Part shown: piece after piece, positions 51,810-59,849 of the stretch
Numbering within the stretch: the first letter of the stretch is position 1
Layout: every line of letters starts with the position of its first letter
Translations under genes and position numbers: made by a program
The notes under the pieces: model-generated
Seen by the model: only the letters and a program-made list of their open reading frames with translations
Databases searched by the model: none
Told to the model about the DNA's origin: nothing
From: an uncultured Oscillospiraceae bacterium
GTDB lineage: Bacteria; Bacillota; Clostridia; Oscillospirales; Ruminococcaceae
DNA length: 64,000 nucleotides
Direction of reading: 5' to 3'
NCBI GenBank assembly: GCA_934232845.1
Contig: CAKQGD010000002.1
Location: forward strand, 12,079 to 76,078

Positions 51810-52751
51810 ATGAATACAGCGGCCGATCAAGCTGCTGACGTGAAAGAATATCAAGAACGTCTGCAGATTGCACTGAAATCCGCGAAAATCTGCGTGTTTG
51901 AAGTGGATCTGGTTCACCAGCGATATACTTTTTTCGAAAACGCGGAGGATATCTTCGGCGTGTCGGGCGGGAAGATTCTTGAGGATGTCCGCCCATACAG
52001 CGAGTTGAAACCGGATGAATATCAGAAGGCGGTTTCCGAGTATTTTTCACATCCGGATGATGCAGAGGTGATTGGAAGAGCGTTCCATTCGATTTTCAGC
52101 GGAAAATCGACCTCGTATGAGGCACGGATGAAAGCGGGGGATTCTGCTTTTGTCTGGTGCAAGATTGATGTAACGCCTGTGATGGAAAACGGAATACCGG
52201 TAAAAATGATCGGTGTAATCACTGACATCAGTGAGATCAAGACAAAGACGGACAGACTGAGCGAGGCTGTCAGACATGACGGGTTTACTCAGCTTTATAA
52301 TAAAAACTGTTCTATCACTTTGATTCGAAACATTTTAGCTAAAAGCGATGGGCGGACGCATGCGCTCATCTTAATGGATATAGACGATTTTAAAAGGACC
52401 AATGATCTGCACGGTCACGCGGTGGGAGACCGCATGGTAAAAGCGGTAGCGGACACTTTGATGCGTTCTTTTCGCAAAACGGATATTCTCGGCAGATTTG
52501 GGGGAGATGAGTTTATTCTGCTGATTCAGGACATTCCAAGCAGGGAATGGCTCTCTCAAAAGCTGGAGAAGCTGCTTTTCTGCGAGGTGGGGGGCTGTCT
52601 CTGCACCAACAGTATCGGCGCGGCGCTCTATCCGCAGGATGCCAAGGATTATGACGCATTGTTTCTCAAGGCGGACGAGGCGCTGTATCATTCAAAAATG
52701 AAAAAGAAAAGCTATACATTTTCTTCTGACTGCAGACGGACGCAGGACTGA
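51810..52751 (+). CDS. PAS-GGDEF diguanylate cyclase
   Basis: A 313-residue soluble protein. A PAS domain (residues about 20-145, with the PAC-like SYEARMKAGD-SAFVWCKIDVTPVME and IGVITDISEIK end) leads directly into a GGDEF domain with DGFTQLYNK, LMDIDDFKRTND and the intact RFGGDEFILL. It is shorter than its upstream neighbour and not a recent duplicate of it, since the sensory parts differ. GGAAGTGAG precedes the ATG. No EAL or HD-GYP phosphodiesterase is encoded in the window. Confidence 0.92.
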   Translation: MNTAADQAADVKEYQERLQIALKSAKICVFEVDLVHQRYTFFENAEDIFGVSGGKILEDVRPYSELKPDEYQKAVSEYFSHPDDAEVIGRAFHSIFSGKSTSYEARMKAGDSAFVWCKIDVTPVMENGIPVKMIGVITDISEIKTKTDRLSEAVRHDGFTQLYNKNCSITLIRNILAKSDGRTHALILMDIDDFKRTNDLHGHAVGDRMVKAVADTLMRSFRKTDILGRFGGDEFILLIQDIPSREWLSQKLEKLLFCEVGGCLCTNSIGAALYPQDAKDYDALFLKADEALYHSKMKKKSYTFSSDCRRTQD

Positions 52752-52773
52752 TGCAGGCGTACTCTCGAAGATA

Positions 52774-52806
52774 AAAATCCTCCGCGGCGGCGGAGGATTT
52801 TTTATT
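52774..52806 (+). terminator. Terminator of the PAS-GGDEF gene
   Basis: AAATCCTCCGC and GCGGAGGATTT flank a short loop and are followed by a T tract. Confidence 0.9.
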
Positions 52807-52934
52807 GCGTCGGTTCTCTTTGGAAAGCGTGGAAACTCGCATGTGCTTTTTTCGGCAAGGAAATGCTCTCTTTCCGTTTTATAGCAAATTGCACATAAAA
52901 CAATGAATAAAATCTTATTTTTTTGTGAAATACG

Positions 52935-52963
52935 TTGACTTCTGAAGCGAGCCATGCTATACT
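52935..52963 (+). promoter_or_regulatory. Promoter of the second secreted acidic protein
   Basis: TTGACT (52935-52940), 17 bases, TATACT (52958-52963), extended by TG at 52955-52956. The -10 region and the following CGAATG match the promoter of paralogue A. Confidence 0.8.
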
Positions 52964-53021
52964 GCGAATGCCGGCGGAAAAGAAACACTTTTTCGACCGG
53001 AAGGCTTCCGAAAGAGCAGGG

Positions 53022-53038
53022 TTTGGAGAGACCGCTCA
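53022..53038 (+). promoter_or_regulatory. Leader motif, second copy
   Basis: TTTGGAGAGACCGCTCA, one base different from 23188-23204, in the leader of paralogue B. Confidence 0.6.
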
Positions 53039-53071
53039 CGGAAGAAATCTAGGATGGAGGAACAACCTAAA

Positions 53072-54097
53072 ATGAAAAAAGTATTTGCCCTTTCCATGGC
53101 TGCCGCCATGGTCATGTCCCTGTCCGCGGTGGCGCTTGCCGCGAACTCCGGCCTGACTGACGATGAGAACGGCGTTCTGCCGGTGGTGCAGGTTCAGGAA
53201 AATGCGATGTATTCCTATAAGTCCGGAAACACTTCCGGAGACAAGATGGTCCTGATGACCGAGGATCCCTCTTTCGGCAAGACGGTGTACTTTGCGCTGC
53301 TTGTCAACGAGGGCACCGAGGATGCACCCAACTATCAGCCTGCGACGGATTCCAAGTCTGTTTCCGGCCTGAAGGTTACCCCCAAGTGGACGGACGGCGG
53401 AAAGTATATCAAGTCCGTTGAAATCGTGAAGAAGGACGGCGCTTACTATGTCGCCGTCGCCACCACCGGCTCTGAGCTGGACGAGGCGGATATCGCCGGT
53501 AAGATCTACCTGAAGGGCACCGTCGGCTCCGGCGACTTCAAGGAGAAGGTAGACGGTTACTTTGAGGTCGATTTCGGTCTGGCCTACGGCACGATCGTAC
53601 CGGATCCCGCCGAGAAGAAGCTGTTTGTCGGCGATGAGCTGAAGGTCTATGATCTTGAGGACATTGACAACGACGAGTACACCATCTACTTCAGCGCCAA
53701 CGGCACTTCTAAGAACGCGGTTGCCAGCGCGGTTACCGATGTATCCAACACCGAGGACATCCTTATGGGCTACAATGTTGACGAGATCGAGTCGATCGCT
53801 GATCTGTATCCCGAGGCAAACCTCGACTTCGTCGGCCTGACGGCTTCCTTCAAGAAGACCGCAGAGGTCACCGTTTACGCGAACGAAGGCACTCACCTGT
53901 ACAAGGTTGAGGGCGGCAAGCTGGTTGAGATGGACGCTCAGTACGACGAGTGGGAGGAGGGCTTCCTCTTCCACGCGAAGACCCTCGGCACCTATGTGAT
54001 CTCCGACGTCAAGCTGGACGTCAGCGCCTCTGTGGAGGAGGGCGGCTCCGTGAACAACGGCGGCTCTTCCAACCCGGGCACCGGCGCGATCCTCTAA
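53072..54097 (+). CDS. Secreted, cysteine-free acidic protein (paralogue B)
   Basis: A 341-residue protein with a signal peptide (MKKVFALSMAAAMVMS, cleavage expected after ALA), clearly homologous to paralogue A over its whole length. Shared blocks include SVSGLKVTPKWTDGGKYIKS, VEIVKKDGAYYVA, AGKIYLKGT and AKTLGTYVISDVKL. The mature protein is acidic and has no cysteine; it ends NPGTGAIL. GGAGG lies 11 bases before the ATG at 53072. No family was recognised. The two copies differ enough to be old paralogues maintained under similar control. Confidence 0.8.
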   Translation: MKKVFALSMAAAMVMSLSAVALAANSGLTDDENGVLPVVQVQENAMYSYKSGNTSGDKMVLMTEDPSFGKTVYFALLVNEGTEDAPNYQPATDSKSVSGLKVTPKWTDGGKYIKSVEIVKKDGAYYVAVATTGSELDEADIAGKIYLKGTVGSGDFKEKVDGYFEVDFGLAYGTIVPDPAEKKLFVGDELKVYDLEDIDNDEYTIYFSANGTSKNAVASAVTDVSNTEDILMGYNVDEIESIADLYPEANLDFVGLTASFKKTAEVTVYANEGTHLYKVEGGKLVEMDAQYDEWEEGFLFHAKTLGTYVISDVKLDVSASVEEGGSVNNGGSSNPGTGAIL

Positions 54098-54130
54098 TTG
54101 AGGTTCTGAAAAGGAATTTATAAAAATCAT

Positions 54131-54165
54131 AAAAAGCCCTCCCACTCTCCGGGGAGGGCTTTTTT
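54131..54165 (+). terminator. Terminator of paralogue B
   Basis: AAAAGCCCTCCC and GGGGAGGGCTTTT form a stem followed by a T run. Confidence 0.93.
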
Positions 54166-54258
54166 GCCGTTTCTGAGAACAAGGAGATTTTAAAAATGCG
54201 GCTCTTTTCAAATGCGGCAAAAGGGAATAGAATAGAGAGCAGAAACGGAGGAGAACAC

Positions 54259-55290
54259 ATGCTTTTACAGAACTTTATGTGCGACTATCTGGAGGGGGCG
54301 CATCCCAAAATTATGACGCGCCTCGCCGAAACAAATCTGGAGAAAACGCCCGGCTACGGCATGGATCCCTACTGCGAAAGCGCAAAGGAAAAAATTCGCG
54401 CTGCGTGCGGCTGTCCGCGGGCTCAGGTGTGGTTTCTTGTGGGAGGAACGCAGACAAACGCGACCGTAATCGACGCATTGCTGCGGCCATGGCAGGGAGT
54501 TGTCTGCGCCGAGACCGGACATATCGGCACACATGAGGCCGGCGCGGTTGAGGCGGGCGGACATAAGGTGCTGACGCTGCCGCACCACGACGGCAAGATT
54601 GACGCCGGTGAGGCCGAGGCATATTTTCTTCGGTATGAGGCGGATGAAAACAGAGAGCATACCGTTGAACCGGGAATGGTTTATATCTCTCATCCGACGG
54701 AATATGGTACGCTGTATACAAAGGCGGAGATGGAGGCCCTGAACGAGGTATGCCGCAGACACGGCGTACTGCTGTATCTGGATGGCGCGCGGCTCGGGTA
54801 CGGCTTGGCGGCGGAGGGAACGGACGTGACCCTGTCGGATCTCTCACGGTTGTGCGACGCGTTTTACATCGGCGGTACAAAGGTCGGTGCGCTGTTCGGC
54901 GAAGCGGTCGTCTTTCCGGACGAGAGTACGGCGCCGCGTTTTTTCACGCTGATGAAACAGCACGGGGCCTTGCTTGCCAAGGGAAGAATGCTGGGAATTC
55001 AGTTCGACACGCTGTTTACAGACGGATTGTATTTTGAGATTTCCCGTCATGCAATTCAAATGGCCCGCATTCTGCGCGAAGGCCTTGCGCAGAAAGGATA
55101 TCCTCTTTTATACGGTTCGCCTACCAATCAGATTTTTACGCGGCTTGAAAATAAAGCGATGCACCGTCTTTCCGAAACGGTCGGCTTTTCTTACTGGGAG
55201 GCGGATGGGGACGCTCATACGATCGTCCGCTTTGCCACAAGCTGGGCGACGCGGGAAGAAGACGTCTATGCGCTGCTGGAGCTTTTATAA
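54259..55290 (+). CDS. Threonine-aldolase-like PLP enzyme
   Basis: A 343-residue fold-type I PLP enzyme of the beta-eliminating lyase group, closest to low-specificity L-threonine aldolase (glycine plus acetaldehyde from threonine). It begins with FMCDYLEGAHPKIM, has the PLP-contacting GGTQTNAT and HIGTHEAGA segments, the aspartate in LYLDGARLGYGL and the lysine in YIGGTKVGALFGEA. The ATG at 54259 follows ACGGAGGAG; an upstream ATG at 54196 overlaps the terminator region. It is monocistronic. Confidence 0.9.
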   Translation: MLLQNFMCDYLEGAHPKIMTRLAETNLEKTPGYGMDPYCESAKEKIRAACGCPRAQVWFLVGGTQTNATVIDALLRPWQGVVCAETGHIGTHEAGAVEAGGHKVLTLPHHDGKIDAGEAEAYFLRYEADENREHTVEPGMVYISHPTEYGTLYTKAEMEALNEVCRRHGVLLYLDGARLGYGLAAEGTDVTLSDLSRLCDAFYIGGTKVGALFGEAVVFPDESTAPRFFTLMKQHGALLAKGRMLGIQFDTLFTDGLYFEISRHAIQMARILREGLAQKGYPLLYGSPTNQIFTRLENKAMHRLSETVGFSYWEADGDAHTIVRFATSWATREEDVYALLELL

Positions 55291-55423
55291 GGATCGGATT
55301 TGCGTTCTCCGTTTACGCAAAAGTATGCCTGCTGCGTGTGCAGGTTTTAAAACGGCTTATGGCGATGCGTGGCGGAACAGTCTGTAAGCGCTAAAAAAAT
55401 AAATCCGTTCGAGCGATTTCGCC
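55291..55423. other. Intergenic stretch before the NiCo riboswitch promoter
   Basis: No gene is supported. CCTGC-TGCGTGT-GCAGG-TTTT (about 55328-55348) is a weak terminator candidate for the aldolase-like gene. Confidence 0.45.
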
Positions 55424-55453
55424 TTGACTAACCAAAGAACGGTATGATAAAAT
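55424..55453 (+). promoter_or_regulatory. Promoter of the CDF exporter gene
   Basis: TTGACT (55424-55429), 18 bases, TAAAAT (55448-55453). A TATGAT at 55443 is too close to serve as the -10. Confidence 0.6.
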
Positions 55454-55515
55454 TTACCACAATCTCTTTGCGCTGTATTACGTCTTGAAAAACAGGACGC
55501 GAGATCACCAGTACA

Positions 55516-55611
55516 AACTGAGCAGGCGATGGCTTTTTTTCGAAGGGCCGTGGGGCTGGGCCGCCGGCAGGCGGCAGCGGATGACGCTTTACGCACATCT
55601 GTGGGACAGTT
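55516..55611 (+). promoter_or_regulatory. NiCo (cobalt/nickel) riboswitch
   Basis: The segment starts ACTGAGCAGGC (55517-55527) and ends ACGCACATCTGTGGGACAGT (55591-55610), with GGGCTGGGCCGC and GCGGCAGCGGATGACG between. These blocks match the NiCo (czcD-type) aptamer as I recall it, a four-stem RNA that binds Co2+ and Ni2+ cooperatively and turns on metal exporters. The next gene is a cation diffusion facilitator, the standard target. Confidence 0.92.
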
Positions 55612-55636
55612 GTATGTTCCATAGATGTGCTTTTTT
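55593..55636 (+). terminator. NiCo riboswitch terminator
   Basis: GCACATCT (55593-55600) pairs with AGATGTGC (55623-55630), extended inward by GGGACA/TGTTCC-type pairing, then TTTTTT. Its left arm is part of the aptamer, so metal binding should prevent termination. Confidence 0.9.
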
Positions 55637-55729
55637 CTATCATTCTTGGAACAGACAATCTCAAAATGTGATGCCGACAGGAGAAAATACATCACAGCCG
55701 CCCAAAACGGCGAAAAGGAGAATTCTTTT

Positions 55730-56638
55730 ATGGCAGCAAACAAAAAAACGCAAACAAACAAAAAGGTGGATGAAACCGCGGCGATCCGCAATCTTTCTCT
55801 TGTCAGTATTCTGGGAAACACGGTTCTTTCGGGGTTTAAGTTTTTCGCGGGAATTGTCGGGCATTCAGGAGCGATGCTTTCCGATGCGATTCATTCGTTC
55901 TCGGATGTGCTCACCACACTGATTGCATATCTGGGAGTTAAGGTTTCCAAAAAAGAAGCGGACGAGGCGCACCCCTATGGACACGAGCGGATCGAATGTG
56001 TCGCATCCTTGATTTTGGGCTTGGTTCTTATGCTGACGGGACTTGGCGTGGGAAAAACGGGCGTAGAGAATATTCTTTCCGGGCAATATGAGACGCTGGA
56101 GGTCCCGGGGGCAATCGCTCTTGCGGCGGCGATCGTGTCGATTGTCGGAAAAGAAGCGATGTACTGGTATACAAGGCACTATGCGCTGCTCATCCATTCC
56201 GCCGCTTTTCTGGCGGACGCATGGCATCACCGGTCCGACGCGTTTTCTTCTATTGGATCTCTCATCGGGATCGGCGGCGCTATGTTGGGGTTCCCCGTGA
56301 TGGACTCCGCAGCCAGCGTTGTGATCTGTCTGTTCATTTTAAAAGTGGCTTATGATATTTTAAAAACAGCTCTTTCGAACATGCTGGACACCTCCTGCGG
56401 CGAAGAATATGAGAAAAAACTGGAGGAGTTTGTCGCGGCGCAGGAAGAGGTGGTCTGTGTAGACGTACTGCACAGCCGCAATTTCGGCAACAAGGTATAT
56501 GTGGATCTGGAAATCGAGGTAAACGGCGATAAACCTCTGCGCGAAGCGCATGCGGTGGCGGAGCGGGTTCATAACAGTGTGGAGGCCTGCTTTCCGGAAA
56601 TCAAGCATATTATGATTCATGTAAATCCGGCGAAATAA
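55730..56638 (+). CDS. Cation diffusion facilitator (CDF) metal exporter
   Basis: A 302-residue proton-coupled divalent-metal exporter. Family motifs are SDAIHSFSDVLTT (the TM2 metal site with paired aspartates), AHPYGHERIE, and ADAWHHRSDAFSS (TM5), followed by a cytoplasmic domain ending HIMIHVNPAK. AAAGGAG precedes the ATG at 55730. The upstream NiCo riboswitch suggests cobalt and nickel as substrates. Confidence 0.95.
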   Translation: MAANKKTQTNKKVDETAAIRNLSLVSILGNTVLSGFKFFAGIVGHSGAMLSDAIHSFSDVLTTLIAYLGVKVSKKEADEAHPYGHERIECVASLILGLVLMLTGLGVGKTGVENILSGQYETLEVPGAIALAAAIVSIVGKEAMYWYTRHYALLIHSAAFLADAWHHRSDAFSSIGSLIGIGGAMLGFPVMDSAASVVICLFILKVAYDILKTALSNMLDTSCGEEYEKKLEEFVAAQEEVVCVDVLHSRNFGNKVYVDLEIEVNGDKPLREAHAVAERVHNSVEACFPEIKHIMIHVNPAK

Positions 56639-56649
56639 TTTTTCAAAGC

Positions 56650-56692
56650 AAAAGCTTCCCCGCGGAAATGCTTTCCGCGGGGAAGCTTTTTG
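56650..56692. terminator. Bidirectional terminator
   Basis: AAAAGCTTCCCCGCGGAAA (56650-56668) and its exact complement at 56672-56690 form a 19-bp stem between converging genes. Confidence 0.95.
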
Positions 56693-56699
56693 TAAGGGA

Positions 56700-56879
56700 T
56701 CAGCCTTCCGGCATTTCGTCGATTTCGGCGATGGATCCGCAGATGTCACAGTACCATGCCCAGCCGAGCGGACCGATGGTATAGCGAGAATGTGCGGCGC
56801 AGTCGTGCTCGGGAACAGGCGGCTGATCGGGAATCTCGATTTTAAGACGCCGCATTGGACTGTCGGGTGAAAATTCCAC
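56700..56879 (-). CDS. 59-residue protein with cysteine pair
   Basis: A minus-strand frame starts at GTG (56879-56877), preceded by GGAGG at good spacing, and ends at TGA (56702-56700). The product contains HDCAAH (residues 25-30) and WYCDICG (residues 42-48), so a small zinc or iron site is possible. It is directly downstream of the FNT gene on the same strand and in front of a terminator, which supports a two-gene operon. No family was recognised. Confidence 0.65.
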   Translation of the reverse strand: MEFSPDSPMRRLKIEIPDQPPVPEHDCAAHSRYTIGPLGWAWYCDICGSIAEIDEMPEG

Positions 56880-56913
56880 AAAAAATCCTCCTTAAAATCT
56901 CAGGCGGCCCGAT

Positions 56914-57543
56914 TTATTTCAGATCGCCGAGGCATTTGCAGGAAAAGGATAAAAACAGTGCGCCCGCCGCATTGCCGAGCGTCATGATCATCATGCGCAG
57001 CAGCGCGTCGGCCGACCACACGCCGGCCATGGAAAAATAGTACATGTTGGCGACACAGTGCTCAAATCCGCTGAGAATAAAGACCATCACGGGAAGAAAA
57101 ACGGCAAGGTTTTTGCCGACCGGATCCGTTACACCTGCATAGCGGTCGGCCGCGAGAAACATCAGCATGCCGCAGAAAACAGACAGGGCAAACAGGCTGA
57201 AGAGAGAATCCGCAAGCTTTGCCTCGCACAGGGCTGCAGCGGCCTGAGTGAGCTTGCCCGCGGCACGGGTAGTGCGCAGCAGCGCGGCCGCAAGCCAGGT
57301 GCCGCACAGATTTCCGGCCCAGATGAAAAGCAGATCGACCAAAAAGGAAGCAGGCCGCACGACGGCGAAGCCGACTTTTCCGGTGAAGAGGTTCAAGCTG
57401 CAGGTGAAGATGGCGAATAAACCGATGCCGAACAGAAATGCGCCGAGAGAACGGTTTTCCACGGATAAGAACAAGGTCCCTCCGACGGCGATCATAATAC
57501 CGGCGAGTACGGCTTTCCAAAAAGTTTCAAAATACTTCTGCAT
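56914..57543 (-). CDS. Formate/nitrite transporter (FNT) family channel
   Basis: A 209-residue channel protein with six hydrophobic segments, shorter than usual FNT proteins (250-280). Recognisable elements are FEHCVANMYYF in the second half (family motif GxxHxxANM-like) and the LFTGKVGF and GNLCGTWLAA segments. The ATG at 57543 follows AGGAGGG; an upstream ATG at 57579 is less likely. It may move formate, nitrite, hydrosulfide or another small anion. Confidence 0.85.
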   Translation of the reverse strand: MQKYFETFWKAVLAGIMIAVGGTLFLSVENRSLGAFLFGIGLFAIFTCSLNLFTGKVGFAVVRPASFLVDLLFIWAGNLCGTWLAAALLRTTRAAGKLTQAAAALCEAKLADSLFSLFALSVFCGMLMFLAADRYAGVTDPVGKNLAVFLPVMVFILSGFEHCVANMYYFSMAGVWSADALLRMMIMTLGNAAGALFLSFSCKCLGDLK

Positions 57544-57626
57544 GGATGGGGGCCCTCCTGTGTCGGCGTTTCTGCACACGGCAAAAACAGTTTTCTGGTC
57601 GTATTAAGAAGAAAATGTTTAGTTTC

Positions 57627-57655
57627 ATTATATCGGACGATATGTGCAAATGCAA
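57627..57655 (-). promoter_or_regulatory. Promoter of the FNT gene
   Basis: On the minus strand TTGCAT (57655-57650), 17 bases, consensus TATAAT (57632-57627). Confidence 0.8.
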
Positions 57656-57799
57656 GACGTGGAATTCTTTTAAGCATTGTGATTTTGACAAAAAGAATTG
57701 CTGTTTTCCCAAGCGGGACAAAAGCCGCTGTGATTTTCACAGCAACCTTTGGCGGCTTCGCGAATGGACAGAGCTGCGAAAGAAGAGTATATTATACTC

Positions 57800-58015
57800 A
57801 TGAATCACGAAATAATCGGAGAACAGAAAACGGATTTCGGAAATTATCAAAGTTCCTCCTTGAGACCGGCCATGAAAGAGCCCCCATCGTATCGCCAGTC
57901 CGAACCGGACATTCGCCGCCGGGCGCTGCTCGATGAGAGAGAGCTGCATCTGACGCGCCTTGCGGAACTCGAAAATGAGCTGTGGGAGGAATTCGGTCTC
58001 GCGCCCGCCGATTGA
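57800..58015 (+). CDS. Hypothetical 71-residue protein at the prophage edge
   Basis: A short charged protein, disordered at the N-terminus and helical at the end (LLDERELHLTRLAELENELW). The start is uncertain: ATG at 57800 has only a distant GAAGAG, and an upstream ATG at 57764 has none. It is read toward the phage genes and may belong to the prophage or to the host flank. No function assigned. Confidence 0.5.
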   Translation: MNHEIIGEQKTDFGNYQSSSLRPAMKEPPSYRQSEPDIRRRALLDERELHLTRLAELENELWEEFGLAPAD

Positions 58016-58105
58016 AAAAGCGCGAAAAAGGGTCATGTGGGTATCACGCCGCAGGAAAGAAACCGCAGGGGTGGGAGCGGGCGGCGAAAAAAAGGAGAAG
58101 TAGAA

Positions 58106-58333
58106 ATGCCGAAAAAAGAAAATCTCAAAAAGATGCTTGAGGCGGCGGCTCCCGACGCGGTGCGGCTTTTGGTGAGCGCAATGAACGATGAGGAAGCTGA
58201 CCGCAAACTGCGTGTGGAGATCGCCAAGGAGCTTTTGTCACGTGTCTGCGGGCGGGGCCCCGTTGCGGACGGTGAGCAGGACGCCTGTGTACGCTTTGTG
58301 CTTGAGGGAGATCTCGCGCGTCTCGCAAAGTGA
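58106..58333 (+). CDS. Small phage protein, possible small terminase subunit
   Basis: A 75-residue helical, highly charged protein directly upstream of the large terminase gene. AAAGGAG precedes the ATG at 58106. The position is that of a small terminase subunit, but it is shorter than typical ones and no helix-turn-helix was recognised, so the name is by location only. Its stop overlaps or abuts the terminase start. Confidence 0.6.
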   Translation: MPKKENLKKMLEAAAPDAVRLLVSAMNDEEADRKLRVEIAKELLSRVCGRGPVADGEQDACVRFVLEGDLARLAK

Positions 58334-58341
58334 GGGAACGT

Positions 58342-59670
58342 ATGGAGAAGGTGATCTTGCAGCCTAACGACCGCCAGCGGGAATTTTTCTCCTGTACAAC
58401 GCGCTTTGTCGCGTACGGCGGTGCGCGCGGCGGAGGAAAGAGCTGGGCGGTGCGGCAGAAAGCGATTCTGCTGGCGGCCGGTTATGCGGGAATCCGTATT
58501 CTGCTGCTTCGCAGAAGCTATCCGGAGCTGAGGGAAAATCATATTTTGCCGATGCTCTCCCAGCTTGACGGCGCGGCAGCCTATAAGGAGAACGAGAAAG
58601 CGTTTTTATTTTCAAACGGCAGCCGCATCCGGTTCGGATACTGCGACGGCGAGCGCGATGTGCTGCGCTATCAGGGTCAGGAGTATGATGTGATCTTTAT
58701 GGACGAGGCCACGCAGTTCACCGAGATGCAGTTTTCGGTGCTGACGGCGTGCCTGCGCGGCGCGAATTCCTTTCCGAAGCGGTTTTATCTGACGTGTAAT
58801 CCCGGCGGCGTCGGTCATGCGTGGGTTAAACGGCTCTTTCTTGACCGGCGCTACCGCCCGGGAGAACGGCCGGAGGATTACACCTTCATACCCGCACGCG
58901 TCACGGATAACCGCGCGGTGCTCGAGCACGATCCCGGATATGTCCGAATGCTTGAAAATCTGCCCGACGCGCTGCGGCGGGCATGGCTTGACGGAGAATG
59001 GGATGTATTTGCGGGACAGTATTTTCCGGAGTTTGATCCCGTGCTGCATGTGTGCAGGCCGTTTGACCTGCCGTGCGGCTGGCGGAGATATTTCGCAATG
59101 GACTATGGGCTGGATATGCTCGCCGGATACTGGGCGGCGTTTTCGCCGTCGGGCGACGCTTATGTATATAAAGAAGTGTATGAAAGCGGGCTGATCGTAT
59201 CCGAGGCGGCGGCGCGTATCCTCGCGGAGCAGGAGAACGTCTTTGCGCATCTTGCGCCCAGCGATCTTTGGGGGCGGTCGGCGGATACCGGCATCAGCCA
59301 AGCGGAACGCTTCTCACAGTGCGGGCTGTATCTGACACAGGTGGTGGCGCGGTCCCGGGTGGACGGCTGGATGAATGTGCGTGAATGGCTGCGCCCGCGC
59401 GACGGACCCGGCAAAGAAAAAACGGCGAGACTGCATCTGTTCGACTGCTGTACGGAATTGATCCGCACACTGCCTCTGCTGCAGTACGATTCACGGCGGC
59501 CCGACGACTGCGCGGATCATCCGCACGAGCTGACCCACGCGCCGGATGCGCTGCGGTATTTGCTTTCCGGCAGGCCTGCCGCCGCGCCGGAAAAAGGAAA
59601 AACGGCGTCTGTACTTCCCTTTGCGCTGCAGACGCCGGGAGAAAACGAAGGAGGAATCATCACATGGTAA
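58342..59670 (+). CDS. terL: Phage terminase large subunit
   Basis: A 442-residue packaging motor. The ATPase has Walker A GGARGGGKS (26-34) and Walker B YDVIFMDEATQ (D121, E122). Coupling-motif-like FYLTCNPGGVGHAW follows, and the nuclease part has the acidic start YFAMDYGLDM and later THAPDALRYLL. The ATG at 58342 has GAGGGA upstream; GTG at 58330 overlapping the preceding stop (GTGA) is an alternative. It starts the structural module of the prophage. Confidence 0.93.
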   Translation: MEKVILQPNDRQREFFSCTTRFVAYGGARGGGKSWAVRQKAILLAAGYAGIRILLLRRSYPELRENHILPMLSQLDGAAAYKENEKAFLFSNGSRIRFGYCDGERDVLRYQGQEYDVIFMDEATQFTEMQFSVLTACLRGANSFPKRFYLTCNPGGVGHAWVKRLFLDRRYRPGERPEDYTFIPARVTDNRAVLEHDPGYVRMLENLPDALRRAWLDGEWDVFAGQYFPEFDPVLHVCRPFDLPCGWRRYFAMDYGLDMLAGYWAAFSPSGDAYVYKEVYESGLIVSEAAARILAEQENVFAHLAPSDLWGRSADTGISQAERFSQCGLYLTQVVARSRVDGWMNVREWLRPRDGPGKEKTARLHLFDCCTELIRTLPLLQYDSRRPDDCADHPHELTHAPDALRYLLSGRPAAAPEKGKTASVLPFALQTPGENEGGIITW

Positions 59671-59849
59671 TTTTGAGTCTGCTGGCGGCAGCGGCTCTTT
59701 TGCTTCTGGCGGGATGGACGGCGCTGCTGGAACAGCGTGTCGCCCGTTTGGAAAAGAGCGCCGAACGTCCGCCGGCCGCATGGGAGGAACGGGAGGAAAC
59801 CCGCCCCGACCGGCTGTTTCTGGAATGGATGTACGGAGGTGATAAATGA
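59664..59849 (+). CDS. Small phage membrane protein
   Basis: A 61-residue protein with an N-terminal hydrophobic helix (VILSLLAAAALLLLAGWTAL) and a charged tail. AAGGAGG is nine bases before the ATG. It overlaps the terminase end and the portal start (ATGA), so it is translationally coupled to both. Role unknown. Confidence 0.7.
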   Translation: MVILSLLAAAALLLLAGWTALLEQRVARLEKSAERPPAAWEEREETRPDRLFLEWMYGGDK

